NCBI GenBank assembly: GCA_016207095.1
Contig: JACQQF010000054.1
Span: forward strand, 21,792 to 85,791
Direction: 5' to 3'
DNA length: 64,000 nucleotides
From: Candidatus Methylomirabilota bacterium
Lineage (GTDB): Bacteria; Methylomirabilota; Methylomirabilia; Methylomirabilales; Methylomirabilaceae
Position 1 is the stretch's first letter. The number at the start of each line of letters is the position of its first letter. Both the position numbers and the translations under genes were made by a program. Shown piece by piece: positions 23,931 through 33,666 of the stretch. The notes under the pieces are model-generated. The model did not search any database and was not told the DNA's origin. It worked only from the letters and a program-made list of their open reading frames with translations.

Positions 23931-24887
23931 TCAGAGCAGAGCGCCTTGCTTGCCCTTTCTCTCCTCGGGAACCCCGATCTTCTTGACGGCGTCCTTGATC
24001 GCCGGAAAGGCCTTGACGAACTCCTCACTCACCGTCGCCGTGGCCGGCACTCCAATCTGACGCGCCATCATCAAGGCATTCGCCGGCGCCTGGCCCCGCA
24101 CATGGTTGTTGAAGAAGATCAGGACTTTGGCCTGGCCTGTCGCCGCTATCCGCCGAACTCTCTCCGCGAACGGCTTCAGCTCCTCTTCTGAGTAGAGGTA
24201 GTCATACCGCTCCTCTGCCGTCTCGTGCGCCCTCCACTTCGCCCGGTTCCTGCCGTGAAAACGTAGGTACATGAGCCGCTGCGGCTCCAGCTCCTGCCTG
24301 ATCGTGCTCTTCAATTCCGGCATGTCGATGAAGGCCCACCCTGCGCCCCACGCGGCAAGGAGCGCCTCGGTCTCTTTTGAATACTGACCCCACGAGGCAT
24401 GGCGCAGCTCGACTGCCGAGGGATAGTCCGTGAACCGCTTCAGGATGTTCGAGACGGTCTCTTGGTTCTGAGGCGTTCTCCCAAACCACTCGGAGAACTG
24501 GACCAGCAGGCAGGCGAGCTTACATTCTTCAGCGATCGGATTGATGCCGCGCCTAAACTCGTCGTAGTCCTGTTGCGTCACGTCCGGCTCAGCGCCAGTC
24601 GCCCTTTTGAACATCCCAGGATGAGTGAACTTCTGCCACACCTTGATCGAGAACTCGAAATCCTTCGGCGTCATCTTGACCCAGTCCCTCGCGGTCCGAG
24701 GGTCGATGAGCCGATAGAAGGTGGAATTTACCTCCACGGTGTTGAAGACCTTGCTGTAGAGTTCCAGCTCGTTCCTGACCTTCGCCGGGTAGAAGATCCC
24801 GTTCCAGGTCCCCTCCCCCTTTGGATAGGACCAGCCCGAGGTGCCGACGCGTACGTGCTTCTCAACGGCCTCGTTCATCCCTGCCAT
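23931..24887 (-). CDS. DUF72 domain-containing protein
   Basis: VRVGTSGWSYP...FYPAKVRNELELYSKVFNTVEVNSTFYRL and YLRFHGRN signatures. Confidence 0.92.
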   Translation of the reverse strand: MAGMNEAVEKHVRVGTSGWSYPKGEGTWNGIFYPAKVRNELELYSKVFNTVEVNSTFYRLIDPRTARDWVKMTPKDFEFSIKVWQKFTHPGMFKRATGAEPDVTQQDYDEFRRGINPIAEECKLACLLVQFSEWFGRTPQNQETVSNILKRFTDYPSAVELRHASWGQYSKETEALLAAWGAGWAFIDMPELKSTIRQELEPQRLMYLRFHGRNRAKWRAHETAEERYDYLYSEEELKPFAERVRRIAATGQAKVLIFFNNHVRGQAPANALMMARQIGVPATATVSEEFVKAFPAIKDAVKKIGVPEERKGKQGALL

Positions 24888-25166
24888 CCACGCGATAAAT
24901 ACTTATACGCTGTCATTGCGAGCGACCAAGCTTCGCTGTTCCAGGTTCCGGGTTCCAGGTTCCACGTTACTTAGAACTTGGAACTCGGCACTTGGAACCT
25001 AGAACCCTGTTGAGATCGCCACGGCCACTTCGTTCCCTCGCAATACCTCATGAGCCGCTGGCTCACCCATGGGCAGGAAAGTCCAGCATCCTCCCCTCAG
25101 GTCCCCTCTCCCCATCTGTGGGAGAGGGTCTGGGTGAGGGGGACTTCCAGAGCAAGAACTATTCAT

Positions 25167-26018
25167 TCAGTGCCCCATCATGTCGCGGAGCGTTTTCTTT
25201 GTGAATCCGGCCGGGGGCTGGAATTCCGCGGCTGGGATTGATCGGCTTTCCGCCTTGACGACCTCCATCGTTACCTCACCCTCGCTACGGTGCACCGTGC
25301 GCACCGGATATCCCTCACCTGCAAGCTTCCAGGCCGGGTCATCCCTTCGGAATCCATGTTGCCCCTTCATACGGCTACATCGCGGCACCAGCTTGGCCAT
25401 CTCGGATGCGAATCGCTGGAGTTTCTGGGGGTCGATCTCCCGCCAAGCGGCGATCCCGCTGGCAAGCCAGAGCTCCGACTCCGGCTTCCCATCGGCCAGG
25501 ACGTCATAGCGAACCGCCGGGTAGCCCGCGATCGTAGCCTGCTGGCCGGTCTTCTTGAGCTCGACTTTCGGCTCAACGCAGTCTTGGGGCGCCGGCCCGG
25601 TCTTCGGCGTCCGGGAACGCATCATCTGCTCGACCACCTTTCGCTGCTCCTCCGGCATGTCCTTCATCTGTTCCAGCATCTGTTTCATCGCCTCCGCCAT
25701 CTCGCCCGACATCGCCTGCTGTACCCCCTGCAACATCTGTCCGAACTCCTGGACGGTGGTGCTGATGTAGTGCCTTCCTTTGTAATCCACCTGGGTAATC
25801 GTCTCGGCATTCAGGTCCAGAATAACTGCCGCGAATGGAGCCCCATCCTCTCCCAACATCAGGGTCTTCATCCGGTTGGCCTGCAGTAGTACCTGCTGGC
25901 GGGTGCCTTCGCCGCCACCCTTCATCACTTGATCGATAACCCACCCGGCGGACGCCTGGCCCGTCCACACCAAGGCGGTGACCAGGGCCGCGCATGCGAC
26001 CACTCGATATCGAGACAT
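25167..26018 (-). CDS. exported DUF4412-like protein
   Basis: Signal peptide MSRYRVVACAALVTALVWTGQASA; start set at 26018. Confidence 0.6.
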   Translation of the reverse strand: MSRYRVVACAALVTALVWTGQASAGWVIDQVMKGGGEGTRQQVLLQANRMKTLMLGEDGAPFAAVILDLNAETITQVDYKGRHYISTTVQEFGQMLQGVQQAMSGEMAEAMKQMLEQMKDMPEEQRKVVEQMMRSRTPKTGPAPQDCVEPKVELKKTGQQATIAGYPAVRYDVLADGKPESELWLASGIAAWREIDPQKLQRFASEMAKLVPRCSRMKGQHGFRRDDPAWKLAGEGYPVRTVHRSEGEVTMEVVKAESRSIPAAEFQPPAGFTKKTLRDMMGH

Positions 26019-26059
26019 TATCAGATCTCCTTTCATTGGATTATTGGATACCATACACC

Positions 26060-26863
26060 TCAACCCTCCGCCTTCTTGATCGCGTCCGACGTGCCGGCCT
26101 TGTTCAGGCCCGCCGACAGGAACGCGCCCGTCTCGGGGAGCTCGACGTGCAGGCCGGAGCTGTGATCGACCGCGAGTGTCGCGTCCTCGATCGTCAGGTC
26201 GAGGACGTGCCCGCCGCCCATGCGATCACCCGTAATGAAGTGCAGATGATAGCCCGCGACGGAGATCCCCTGCATGTAGTCGGGTGACCGGAACCCGGCG
26301 ATGATCCCGCTCACGTTCGTGAACTCGAACGTCGGCTGCGTCTGCACGACCTCGGTCAGCGGCTTGTAGGGCTTGGCCTGTCGCGGCACGGTGCGGGTCA
26401 GCACGCGTGAAAAGCGCCCATCGATCCGGATGGCATAAAAGAGGTTCCGGCTGGGTGCGAGGTCGTCGAGCCGCGCGTAGAGTTCGGACCGCGTCACAGG
26501 CTGCTCCAGCCGTCGCGTGACCTCGGGCGTGAAGAAGGTCATCACGGCAAACGGCGTCTTCTGCATGGGATCGACGACGTGCGCGGTGCCCTCCGATGTG
26601 AGCTGGAAGAACGTGCCGTCGATGGCGATCATCTCCCCGTCGAGGTCGTTGAAGGTGCCTAGGCCGAAGTCGCCGTGCTTCGCCAACTCGGCGTACGTGA
26701 CGTCGCCCTCATACACGCCCTCGAGCAAGGCGCTCACCATCGAGGTCTGCCACAGCTCGTGCGCCTGTGCGGCATCGTCGTGCAGCCGGCCGCCGCCGCT
26801 CCAGTGCGAGGCCACCGACCTGAGGAAGGCTCCGCAGGAGCCGAGAATGTTGTGATCGTGCAT
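26060..26863 (-). CDS. budA: alpha-acetolactate decarboxylase
   Basis: GDFGLGTFNDLDGEMIAIDGTFFQL and GYHLHFITGDRMGGGHVLDL signatures. Confidence 0.88.
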   Translation of the reverse strand: MHDHNILGSCGAFLRSVASHWSGGGRLHDDAAQAHELWQTSMVSALLEGVYEGDVTYAELAKHGDFGLGTFNDLDGEMIAIDGTFFQLTSEGTAHVVDPMQKTPFAVMTFFTPEVTRRLEQPVTRSELYARLDDLAPSRNLFYAIRIDGRFSRVLTRTVPRQAKPYKPLTEVVQTQPTFEFTNVSGIIAGFRSPDYMQGISVAGYHLHFITGDRMGGGHVLDLTIEDATLAVDHSSGLHVELPETGAFLSAGLNKAGTSDAIKKAEG

Positions 26864-26998
26864 GGTCTACCCCTCCCCTCAGCGGATGTGAGGAAAGACG
26901 ATATACAATACGCTGCCGTGGCAGCGTACACTCGATCGTCCCTCAGGGTGCGCTTCATCAAGACATTGAACGTTCAGTGGGCCTCAGGATCTCGATGC

Positions 26999-27559
26999 TT
27001 ATCTTTGGTACCTGCCCACCCGCTTGATTAAGCCGTTCGATGGTTCCCTTGTAGGATCGACGACTTTGCGTGAGGCCGCGATCCCGGTCACAGGCAGTTT
27101 CTCCCCGTCGACCAAGCCAACCTGAGCGAGCACCGAGGCTTGGTCCCAATAAATGCGCTCACCCGCGATCTTCCCGTCCTCAAACTGCACGACCACGACG
27201 ACGGCGACTTCAACTCGCCTGCCCGTGGGCGGCACGCCGGGGAGGATCCATGACATCTCGATCGTGTGTGTGAACTTGTGAATCAGTTCGTCGACGATAC
27301 GGTCCCGTCCCACTGTGCGCGCGACCGGGACAACCTCGGTACCTGACGGCTGGCCAGGAATGAAATACGTGCCGTAGAAGTGGCGAACCTCAGTATAGCC
27401 GACACCACCTGTCATCACGGGGACATGGTTGACGAAGGGGTCCGACGTCATCGTCGCCATCGTCGCCTCGATGCTCTTGGCCTGAAATTCGGCGGCCATG
27501 TGTCGCTCCCACACCTCAACCATCGTCCGTTGCTCCGGAGTAAGCTCATGACCACTCAT
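26999..27559 (-). CDS. SnoaL/NTF2-like (ester cyclase-type) protein
   Basis: NTF2-like pattern including FEDGKIAGERIYWDQASVLAQVGL. Confidence 0.7.
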   Translation of the reverse strand: MSGHELTPEQRTMVEVWERHMAAEFQAKSIEATMATMTSDPFVNHVPVMTGGVGYTEVRHFYGTYFIPGQPSGTEVVPVARTVGRDRIVDELIHKFTHTIEMSWILPGVPPTGRRVEVAVVVVVQFEDGKIAGERIYWDQASVLAQVGLVDGEKLPVTGIAASRKVVDPTREPSNGLIKRVGRYQR

Positions 27560-27747
27560 ACTCTACCGAACCTCCTTCTGTATCCCAGGTTACTGGCAGC
27601 CAACCGCGATCAGCAGGGCAACCAGGGAACAGGCCGCACTCGCCTCATGGTTACTCGCCAACTCATGCGACCCCTCCTTTCCGCTCCCGCGGTCCAACGA
27701 CACGAGCGAGGCCAGAGCGCGAGCCGCCCCATAACCCACGGACCACC

Positions 27748-28308
27748 CTAGTTGCCTTTGGGTGGGGGCAGGAAGGTGAGGCCGTAAGTCTTCCCCAGCT
27801 CCATCGCCTGTTCCGGGGTCGGCCTCGTGAGGGCATGGACCTCGTCGAAAAACCCAACGAAGCGGGCAGGAATGATCACCATCAGCACCTTGCTGGGCGT
27901 CGTCCCGACATTGCGGAAGGTATGCGGAATGTCCCTCGGGAGAAACGCGGTGCTCCCGGCTTTGGCGCGAACGCGCTGGTCCCCAAGCTGGAGTTCCAGC
28001 TCCCCTCCCAGCACATAGACCACTTCGTCTTCGTCCCGATGGACATGGAGGGGAGGGCCCCCACCGACGGGCGACACCTCCTCGATGACCGCATACCGGC
28101 CTTCGGTCTGCTCACTGCCGATCTTCACGGTAATGGCTTCCCCGAGCATCTGGAGGACGCGTTGTTCCCCAGGGCCAATGATGCTCTGGCCGTGCACGTC
28201 GGCAGCCTGCACCAGGGAACAACCTACCGCAAAGACCACCAATAGCGGCGCCAGACGCGGAGAGACGCGCTGCCCTGGACATTTCCAGTCGTTTGTGACT
28301 CGATGCAT
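27748..28308 (-). CDS. exported cupin-domain protein
   Basis: GGGPPLHVHRDEDEVVYVLGGELELQLGDQ cupin motif; signal peptide from 28308. Confidence 0.82.
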   Translation of the reverse strand: MHRVTNDWKCPGQRVSPRLAPLLVVFAVGCSLVQAADVHGQSIIGPGEQRVLQMLGEAITVKIGSEQTEGRYAVIEEVSPVGGGPPLHVHRDEDEVVYVLGGELELQLGDQRVRAKAGSTAFLPRDIPHTFRNVGTTPSKVLMVIIPARFVGFFDEVHALTRPTPEQAMELGKTYGLTFLPPPKGN

Positions 28309-28393
28309 GGTGTGGCCCTCCTCCCCTTCTCCCCAACCATTGAGTTCAGCCGCGCCCAGCTTCTGGGTCGATGGTCGGGCCAACGACCGCGGC

Positions 28394-29560
28394 TCAGCGG
28401 GGCGCCGCCGCCGGCAGAACCCGAAGCAGACGCCCCTCACCGCTGTCGGTCAGCACGTAGAGCAGTCCATCCGGTCCCTGCCGCACGTCGCGGATGCGCT
28501 CTCCCAGGTCGCTGAGGTACCGCTCCTCTCGCGCGACCCTGCCGTCCTTCAGTGTCAGCCTCACCAGGAGCCCCTGGTCCAGCGAGCCGATGAAGAGGCT
28601 TCCCTTCCAGTCGGGGAACGCGTCGCCCGTATAGAACGTCATGCCGGAGGGCGCGATCACCGGATCCCAGTAGTAGACCGGCTGCTCCATGCCGGGCTTC
28701 GCCGTGCCTTCGCCGATCCTCGCACCCGAGTAGTCCACGCCATAGGTGATGACGGGCCAGCCGTAGTTCTTGCCGGCCTCCGGCCGGTTCAGCTCGTCAC
28801 CGCCGCGCGCGCCGTGCTCCACGGTCCAGAGCTGTCCGGTCTGCGGATGGAGTGCGGCGCTCTGGACGTTCCGATGCCCGTATGACCAGATCTCGGGTCG
28901 CGCGCCGGCGCGGCCGACGAACGGGTTATCGCGCGCTACCGAGCCGTCCGGTTTGATCCGCATGATCTTGCCGATGCCGACCGACAGATCCTGCGCCCCG
29001 TCGGAGTATGCGGCCCGGTCACCCTGGGTCACGAAGAGGGTGCCGTCGCGGGCGAAGACCAGGCGGGATCCGAAATGGTTCGAGCCCCGCACCTTCGGCT
29101 GCTGCTGGTAGATCACCCGGACGTCCTCGAGCCGGCCCTCGCCGAGACGGCCCCGCGCCACGGCCGTGCCGGCCGTGCCACCTGCTCCGGGTTCCGCGTA
29201 GGACAGATAGACGAGGCGGTTGTCGGCAAAGCGGGGGTCCAGCGCGACATCGAGCAGACCGCCCTGCCCGCGTGCCAGGACCTGCGGCACGCCGGCGAGC
29301 GGCTCGGAGGCGCGACCGTCCCGTTCGACGATGCGTAGGCGCCCCGGGCGTTCCGTGACGAGCATGCGCCCATCAGGGAGGAAGACAAGCGCCCAGGGAT
29401 GCTCGAGCCCACGGGCGACGGTCTCGACGCGGACGGCCGCCTTCACCGGCGTCGGCGTCGGCGAGCGCGGCGCCTGGGCTTGGCTCTCCGCCAGCACCGG
29501 TGCGCCCGACGCCAAGCAGGCCACGATTACGATCCTCACCGTCTCGCGTGACATCTCCAC
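28394..29560 (-). CDS. PQQ-dependent sugar dehydrogenase (glucose/sorbosone dehydrogenase family)
   Basis: [25 protein letters not shown] and [34 protein letters not shown]. Confidence 0.92.
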   Translation of the reverse strand: MEMSRETVRIVIVACLASGAPVLAESQAQAPRSPTPTPVKAAVRVETVARGLEHPWALVFLPDGRMLVTERPGRLRIVERDGRASEPLAGVPQVLARGQGGLLDVALDPRFADNRLVYLSYAEPGAGGTAGTAVARGRLGEGRLEDVRVIYQQQPKVRGSNHFGSRLVFARDGTLFVTQGDRAAYSDGAQDLSVGIGKIMRIKPDGSVARDNPFVGRAGARPEIWSYGHRNVQSAALHPQTGQLWTVEHGARGGDELNRPEAGKNYGWPVITYGVDYSGARIGEGTAKPGMEQPVYYWDPVIAPSGMTFYTGDAFPDWKGSLFIGSLDQGLLVRLTLKDGRVAREERYLSDLGERIRDVRQGPDGLLYVLTDSGEGRLLRVLPAAAPR

Positions 29561-29603
29561 CCCCCCCAGAGGTTCTGCGTCGGCTGAAGCGCGTCGTTAG
29601 GCA

Positions 29604-29936
29604 TCAATCCTGCAAACTACTCGGGGGCTGTAATCCAAGCATCTCGAACAATTCACGCATCTGCCGCTTTTTCTCCGGTGTGTCAATTTTCGCGTCTGCG
29701 GCATACTCCGACCAGAACAGGACATCGCGATAATCTCGCTTCGCGACGCTCAGAAAGTACCGAAGTTTTTCTTCGTCGCCTTCGCTCAGACTAATGATCG
29801 CCAACTGCACACGCTCGCGTTCACGCTCGTACGGATGAACGCCGTACGTGTCGAGCAGGGTCAGGACGCGTTCGCTTTCAGCACTTGGAAAGACGGAGCT
29901 TATGGCGGCGACCACGTCTTCGCGGGACTGGGCCAT
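29604..29936 (-). CDS. hypothetical protein, integron cassette gene
   Basis: ORF between attC-like sites; start MAQSREDVVAA at 29936. Confidence 0.6.
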   Translation of the reverse strand: MAQSREDVVAAISSVFPSAESERVLTLLDTYGVHPYERERERVQLAIISLSEGDEEKLRYFLSVAKRDYRDVLFWSEYAADAKIDTPEKKRQMRELFEMLGLQPPSSLQD

Positions 29937-29945
29937 GCTTGGGAT

Positions 29946-30023
29946 GCCCAACGCTGGCGCTCAGCCGCCGCGACTATAGGGCCCTCCTCACGGGTCGCGG
30001 TCGGCCGAGGCGTATGGTTAGCC
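29946..30023 (-). repeat. attC-like recombination site (array 1)
   Basis: - strand GGCTAACCATACGCCTCGGCCGACCGCGACC...GTCGCGGCGGCTGAGCGCCAGCGTTGGGC, imperfect palindrome with RYYYAAC/GTTRRRY-like cores. Confidence 0.85.
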
Positions 30024-30308
30024 GGCCCAGAATTTCCACCATTTCGGCTTCCGCCTATATACCGCCTCATAAACCGCGTCATGCATATCCTTCAGAAGTA
30101 GTGTTTCATCATCCCGAAGTTGGTGACTAAAGTCTTCTTGGACTTCGATTATCGCATCCAGAAAGAGCGCCCAACCATCGGTCAAACCAGTAATACAACG
30201 AAAGCCATCGTGAAGAATCTTGGCCGAAGCATCAGCACCTCGTGTCCTTAAACCCGAAATCAGATTGCGGGCTGCGCTAAATAATTCTTCGTTGGACGAA
30301 AATGTCAT
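30018..30308 (-). CDS. hypothetical protein, cassette gene
   Basis: Start MTFSSNEELFSAARNLISG at 30308, after the attC core; stop within the next attC. Confidence 0.55.
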   Translation of the reverse strand: MTFSSNEELFSAARNLISGLRTRGADASAKILHDGFRCITGLTDGWALFLDAIIEVQEDFSHQLRDDETLLLKDMHDAVYEAVYRRKPKWWKFWAG

Positions 30309-30322
30309 TTGAAAGCACAGCC

Positions 30323-30376
30323 GGCTAACGAACAAGCTCAGCCGGCGCAGGCGGTCGGCTGCAGCGAGAGTTAGAT
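30323..30376 (-). repeat. attC-like site (array 1)
   Basis: - strand ATCTAACTCTCGCTGCAGCCGACC...GCCGGCTGAGCTTGTTCGTTAGCC. Confidence 0.85.
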
Positions 30377-30458
30377 GACAGGCCGTCACAACATGATGAA
30401 AGCTTAGTGCGTCCTTTCGGTGAAAGCACGAGGAGGAACCCGGGCCGTGGAGAACTCA

Positions 30459-31148
30459 TCAATCGCCGGTTGGGGCAATCCGGAATTCAAGCAACGCCTC
30501 GGTTGCCTCAAGCGTCTCGGAAAGGCGTGACGCGCTAGACCGATCGATGGTACGGAGCACCATACTGTGATGGCGTACACGGCCCTCACCATCGAAGCGA
30601 TAGCTGAAATTGGCAATGCTGAATCCATGGCGCTCGATTAGTGCGCGCAGAGCGTCTTCTGTCATGCCAGCAGTGCGCGCAAATCGCACATCAAAGTGGT
30701 AATAGGCCTGAGTAGGCATTCGGGCCTCAATCCAACGGAACAGGGATAACACCCCAAGCGTGAGGATCACCGATACAGCGAGGGGAAAATAAAAGCCTAT
30801 TCCAGCCAGGATGCCGATAGCGGCCGTTATCCAGATCGACGCGGCCGTAGTGAGGCCTCGGACAGAAAGACCCTCCTTGATGATTACGCCGGCCCCGAGA
30901 AAACCTATGCCGGTCATGATGCCCTGAGCCATTCTTGTGGGATCGAGCCGGACCGAATCAGCGGCCGCCCGGACCCAATGGGCTTCGTATACAGTAACAA
31001 GCATCAGAAGGCTGGAAGCGGTGCAGACCAACGCGTGTGTTCGGAAGCCCGCAGGCCTTCCATGGAACGAACGTTCATACCCGATCACAGCCCCTGCCAG
31101 CAGCGCAGCCAGCAATCGCAGCACCATCTCTATGTCATCAGTGGTCAA
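30459..31148 (-). CDS. MgtC/SapB family membrane protein, cassette gene
   Basis: GAVIGYERSFHGRPAGFRTHALVC and GIMTGIGFLGAGVIIKEGLSVRGLTTAASIWITAAIG. Confidence 0.93.
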   Translation of the reverse strand: MTTDDIEMVLRLLAALLAGAVIGYERSFHGRPAGFRTHALVCTASSLLMLVTVYEAHWVRAAADSVRLDPTRMAQGIMTGIGFLGAGVIIKEGLSVRGLTTAASIWITAAIGILAGIGFYFPLAVSVILTLGVLSLFRWIEARMPTQAYYHFDVRFARTAGMTEDALRALIERHGFSIANFSYRFDGEGRVRHHSMVLRTIDRSSASRLSETLEATEALLEFRIAPTGD

Positions 31149-31207
31149 ATTCGCGGTCTCCTCGAATCTACCTTACGCCCTGCGCTTCCCTTGTTCCTAA
31201 TCATGTC

Positions 31208-31313
31208 ATTTAACGTCCGTGCTCACCTGCGCCGAGCCGCAAAGCGGCGAGGGTACGCGGGCGAGGGCCGCAGGCCCGAAGCGAAGCGCGTCAGGTGCAG
31301 CACGTGGTTGGAC
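31208..31313 (-). repeat. attC-like site (array 1)
   Basis: - strand GTCCAACCACGTGCTGCACCTGACGC...GCGCAGGTGAGCACGGACGTTAAAT. Confidence 0.85.
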
Positions 31314-31359
31314 GGCCGTTACTTTGACATGTGGCGTGATCGGTCCAGTGATCTTGCAC

Positions 31360-32193
31360 CTAGTCCCTGCGCAGGAGATACAAGTCTTGATGGAGAGCCC
31401 CCTGTGTGCCCGCCGGAATCATGTCCTTGACAGTGTAGCCCTCACTCATGCGCTGACGCACATAGACTTCGGGGTGATAGGCACTGCACAGATTCATCCC
31501 ACTCGCTTCCTCATAACGGACGACCAAGTCCCCTGCCGTAAACGCCTCGCGCTCGGGTGTCGTGAGCCTGTCCCGGAAGCTTTCTCCATGCGTGGTGAAA
31601 AGAAAATAGCCACCCGATCGAATAATCCGCTTTAGTTCCTTTATCCACAACCCTTGAAGTGCCTCCGACATGTGGGTGAAAACAGAAATCGCGTATACAC
31701 AGTCAAACATCCCGTCCCTATAGGACAAAGGCGGGTATAAGGTATTGGTCGAGAACTGGGCGAAGGGCAAACTTTTGCGGCACCATTCGATGAGTCGCAC
31801 GTTGTAATCCACCCCATAGAGTTGCGGGCCTTGGATGGAACGCCAATGTCGCAGAACACGGCCACAGCCGCAGCCAAACTCGAGGACCGCCGTCAAGCTT
31901 TCAACCCTAACCCCATCCTTGTGCAGTGTCCCGAGTAGGATCTGAAACATCGACTTGCCGAAATGAAGAAACCAATCGACATCCGGCGAGCCAGCCACCA
32001 GGACCATCAAGTCGGAAGGCGGAAGCGGTAAACCCTCGGCCTGGGATCGACTCTTCGCACCAGAAGCGTTCGTGGCGAGCGCTTTTTCGTATGTCCGGTA
32101 GGCAATTTTGAGCAACCCCAACTTGCGCAAGGCTTCCAGAACAAAGTTCAACACGCCCAAGTTCTGCATGGTGGTAACGAGTCTACGCATCAT
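31360..32193 (-). CDS. class I SAM-dependent methyltransferase, cassette gene
   Basis: VLEFGCGCGRVLRHW motif I and IRSGGYFLFTTHGE. Confidence 0.85.
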   Translation of the reverse strand: MMRRLVTTMQNLGVLNFVLEALRKLGLLKIAYRTYEKALATNASGAKSRSQAEGLPLPPSDLMVLVAGSPDVDWFLHFGKSMFQILLGTLHKDGVRVESLTAVLEFGCGCGRVLRHWRSIQGPQLYGVDYNVRLIEWCRKSLPFAQFSTNTLYPPLSYRDGMFDCVYAISVFTHMSEALQGLWIKELKRIIRSGGYFLFTTHGESFRDRLTTPEREAFTAGDLVVRYEEASGMNLCSAYHPEVYVRQRMSEGYTVKDMIPAGTQGALHQDLYLLRRD

Positions 32194-32232
32194 GTGTCGC
32201 GGCGACTCCTCTAACCTTTAACTTCACTGACT

Positions 32233-32337
32233 GTCCAACGTCGCGGCTAACCCACGGCCTGCGGAGCAGCGAAACATAGCGAGTTCGCGGTGGTACCCGA
32301 CCCGAAGCGGGCCGGCGGGTTTAGTCGCTTGTCAGAC
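32233..32337 (-). repeat. attC-like site (array 1), divergent core
   Basis: Palindrome GTCTGACAAGCGACTAAACCCGCCGGCC / GTCCAACGTCGCGGCTAACCCACGGCC (reverse complement of the other end). Confidence 0.65.
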
Positions 32338-32346
32338 GGCGGCGGC

Positions 32347-32646
32347 TCAACCGGCCAACACGAAGACTTCGCGCTCCAGCCTCGAACCCAGTCGATCTCG
32401 CTCGACCTCTAGGTCGTATGGCGCCTGAAGGTTCGGCCAGAACCGGTCGGTGGTGCCGAAGTAGCGAGCGAGCCGCAACGCCGTGTCTGCCGTAATCGCG
32501 CGACTGCCGTGCGCGATCTCGTTGACCCGCCGCGGCGACGCGCTGATCTCCTTCGCCGGCCGGTATTGGGAGACCCCCGGCGGCTTCAAGAATTCCTCCT
32601 GGAGCGCTTCACCAGGATGAACGGGCGACAATTTTCTGGCGGCCAT
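32347..32646 (-). CDS. higA: HigA-family addiction module antitoxin (XRE HTH)
   Basis: SPVHPGEALQEEFLKPPGVSQYRPAKEISASPRRVNEIAHGSRAITADTALRLARYFGTTDRFWPNLQ. Confidence 0.9.
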   Translation of the reverse strand: MAARKLSPVHPGEALQEEFLKPPGVSQYRPAKEISASPRRVNEIAHGSRAITADTALRLARYFGTTDRFWPNLQAPYDLEVERDRLGSRLEREVFVLAG

Positions 32647-32659
32647 GAACCCCTCCTGA

Positions 32660-32698
32660 CTCAGTGATAATCCACGATCTCAACGTCGTAGCCGTCGG
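32660..32698 (-). pseudogene. C-terminal remnant of a HigB/RelE-like toxin (DADGYDVEIVDYH*)
   Basis: Only about 13 codons, ending just upstream of higA; the rest is replaced by a fragment of the sugar dehydrogenase gene. Confidence 0.6.
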
Positions 32699-32825
32699 CG
32701 TCGGGGAGCGCGGCGCCTGGGCCTGGCCCTCCGCCCGCACCGGTGCGCCCGACACCAGGCAGGCCACGATCACGATCCTCACCGTCTCGCATGACATCTC
32801 CACCCCCTCCAAGGTTCGTCCGGGA
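32690..32825 (-). repeat. Duplicated 5' fragment of the PQQ-type sugar dehydrogenase gene (signal-peptide region)
   Basis: [35 protein letters not shown] versus [35 protein letters not shown] at about 29440-29575. Confidence 0.9.
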
Positions 32826-32934
32826 CATCGCAGGTAGGTGGCATGACACATCGTATCTCAGTCAAGTGGGAAGGCAAAGACAAAGTCAGACCAAACCAGG
32901 GCGGGAAAGCGTGCGGTGGGACCCAGACTGCCGC

Positions 32935-33096
32935 TTAATGGTCCAGCCGATTCGCAGCAGCGCGGAGGGCTAGAGCTTGGACCTTTGCTTTGGCGTCCTC
33001 CGGTGTCTGCCCATATGCGAGGACCCCAAGGAGGTCAACGACCTCTGCGATCCAGCGCCCATCCTCTTCTTGCTCAAGTTCAACCAAGAACGTCAT
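32935..33096 (-). CDS. short HicB-family antitoxin-like protein, cassette gene
   Basis: MTFLVELEQEEDGRWIAEVVDLLGVLAYGQTPEDAKAKVQALALRAAANRLDH; below the length cutoff of the supplied ORF track. Confidence 0.8.
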   Translation of the reverse strand: MTFLVELEQEEDGRWIAEVVDLLGVLAYGQTPEDAKAKVQALALRAAANRLDH

Positions 33097-33161
33097 AGTT
33101 TCCTCGCCTGGTTGAGCTTCATTCTACGCTTTCCCGCGCCAGTTGCAAAGCCCCGATAGTT

Positions 33162-33264
33162 GCCTAACGCGCGCGCTCAGCGACGCGCCGCGTGGCGCGA
33201 CACGTGCGTTCTCTCAGCACGGGGCGTGACATGCGAGTGTGCCCGCTGCAGCGCGTGGTTGGGG
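33162..33264 (-). repeat. attC-like site (array 1)
   Basis: - strand CCCCAACCACGCGCTGCAGCGGGC...GCTGAGCGCGCGCGTTAGGC. Confidence 0.85.
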
Positions 33265-33285
33265 TTCAAGGCAAAACAGCAGTGC

Positions 33286-33666
33286 CTACACCACCATGTG
33301 TTCTTGAACCCACCTCAGGAATTGCTCCCTACTGCACTTCCCCGACGCCACCTCAATGACAACCCGTTCGGACTCATCAATACTGGCCCGCAGTTCATGC
33401 CCATTGAGGACGAGAAACGTCTCCATGGCTGCGTGGCCAACACGCTTGTTTCCGTCAATGAAGGGATGGTTCTGGATGATCGAGAAGCCGAGTGCCACTG
33501 CTTTCTCCGCCAACGTGGCGTAGAGATCACGACCTTCAAAGGTCATCCGTGGCTGAGCGACGACCGACTCAAGTGCCCCAAGATCTCGAACCGCAGCGGA
33601 GCCACCCGTCCGCTCAACGATCAGGCGATGGAGCGCCAATAGCTCGGCCAGCGTGAGGTAGCGCAC
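33286..33666 (-). CDS. type II TA death-on-curing (Doc/Fic) family toxin
   Basis: HPFIDGNKRVGHAAMETFL Fic motif; follows the antitoxin ORF with a 1-nt overlap. Confidence 0.92.
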   Translation of the reverse strand: MRYLTLAELLALHRLIVERTGGSAAVRDLGALESVVAQPRMTFEGRDLYATLAEKAVALGFSIIQNHPFIDGNKRVGHAAMETFLVLNGHELRASIDESERVVIEVASGKCSREQFLRWVQEHMVV

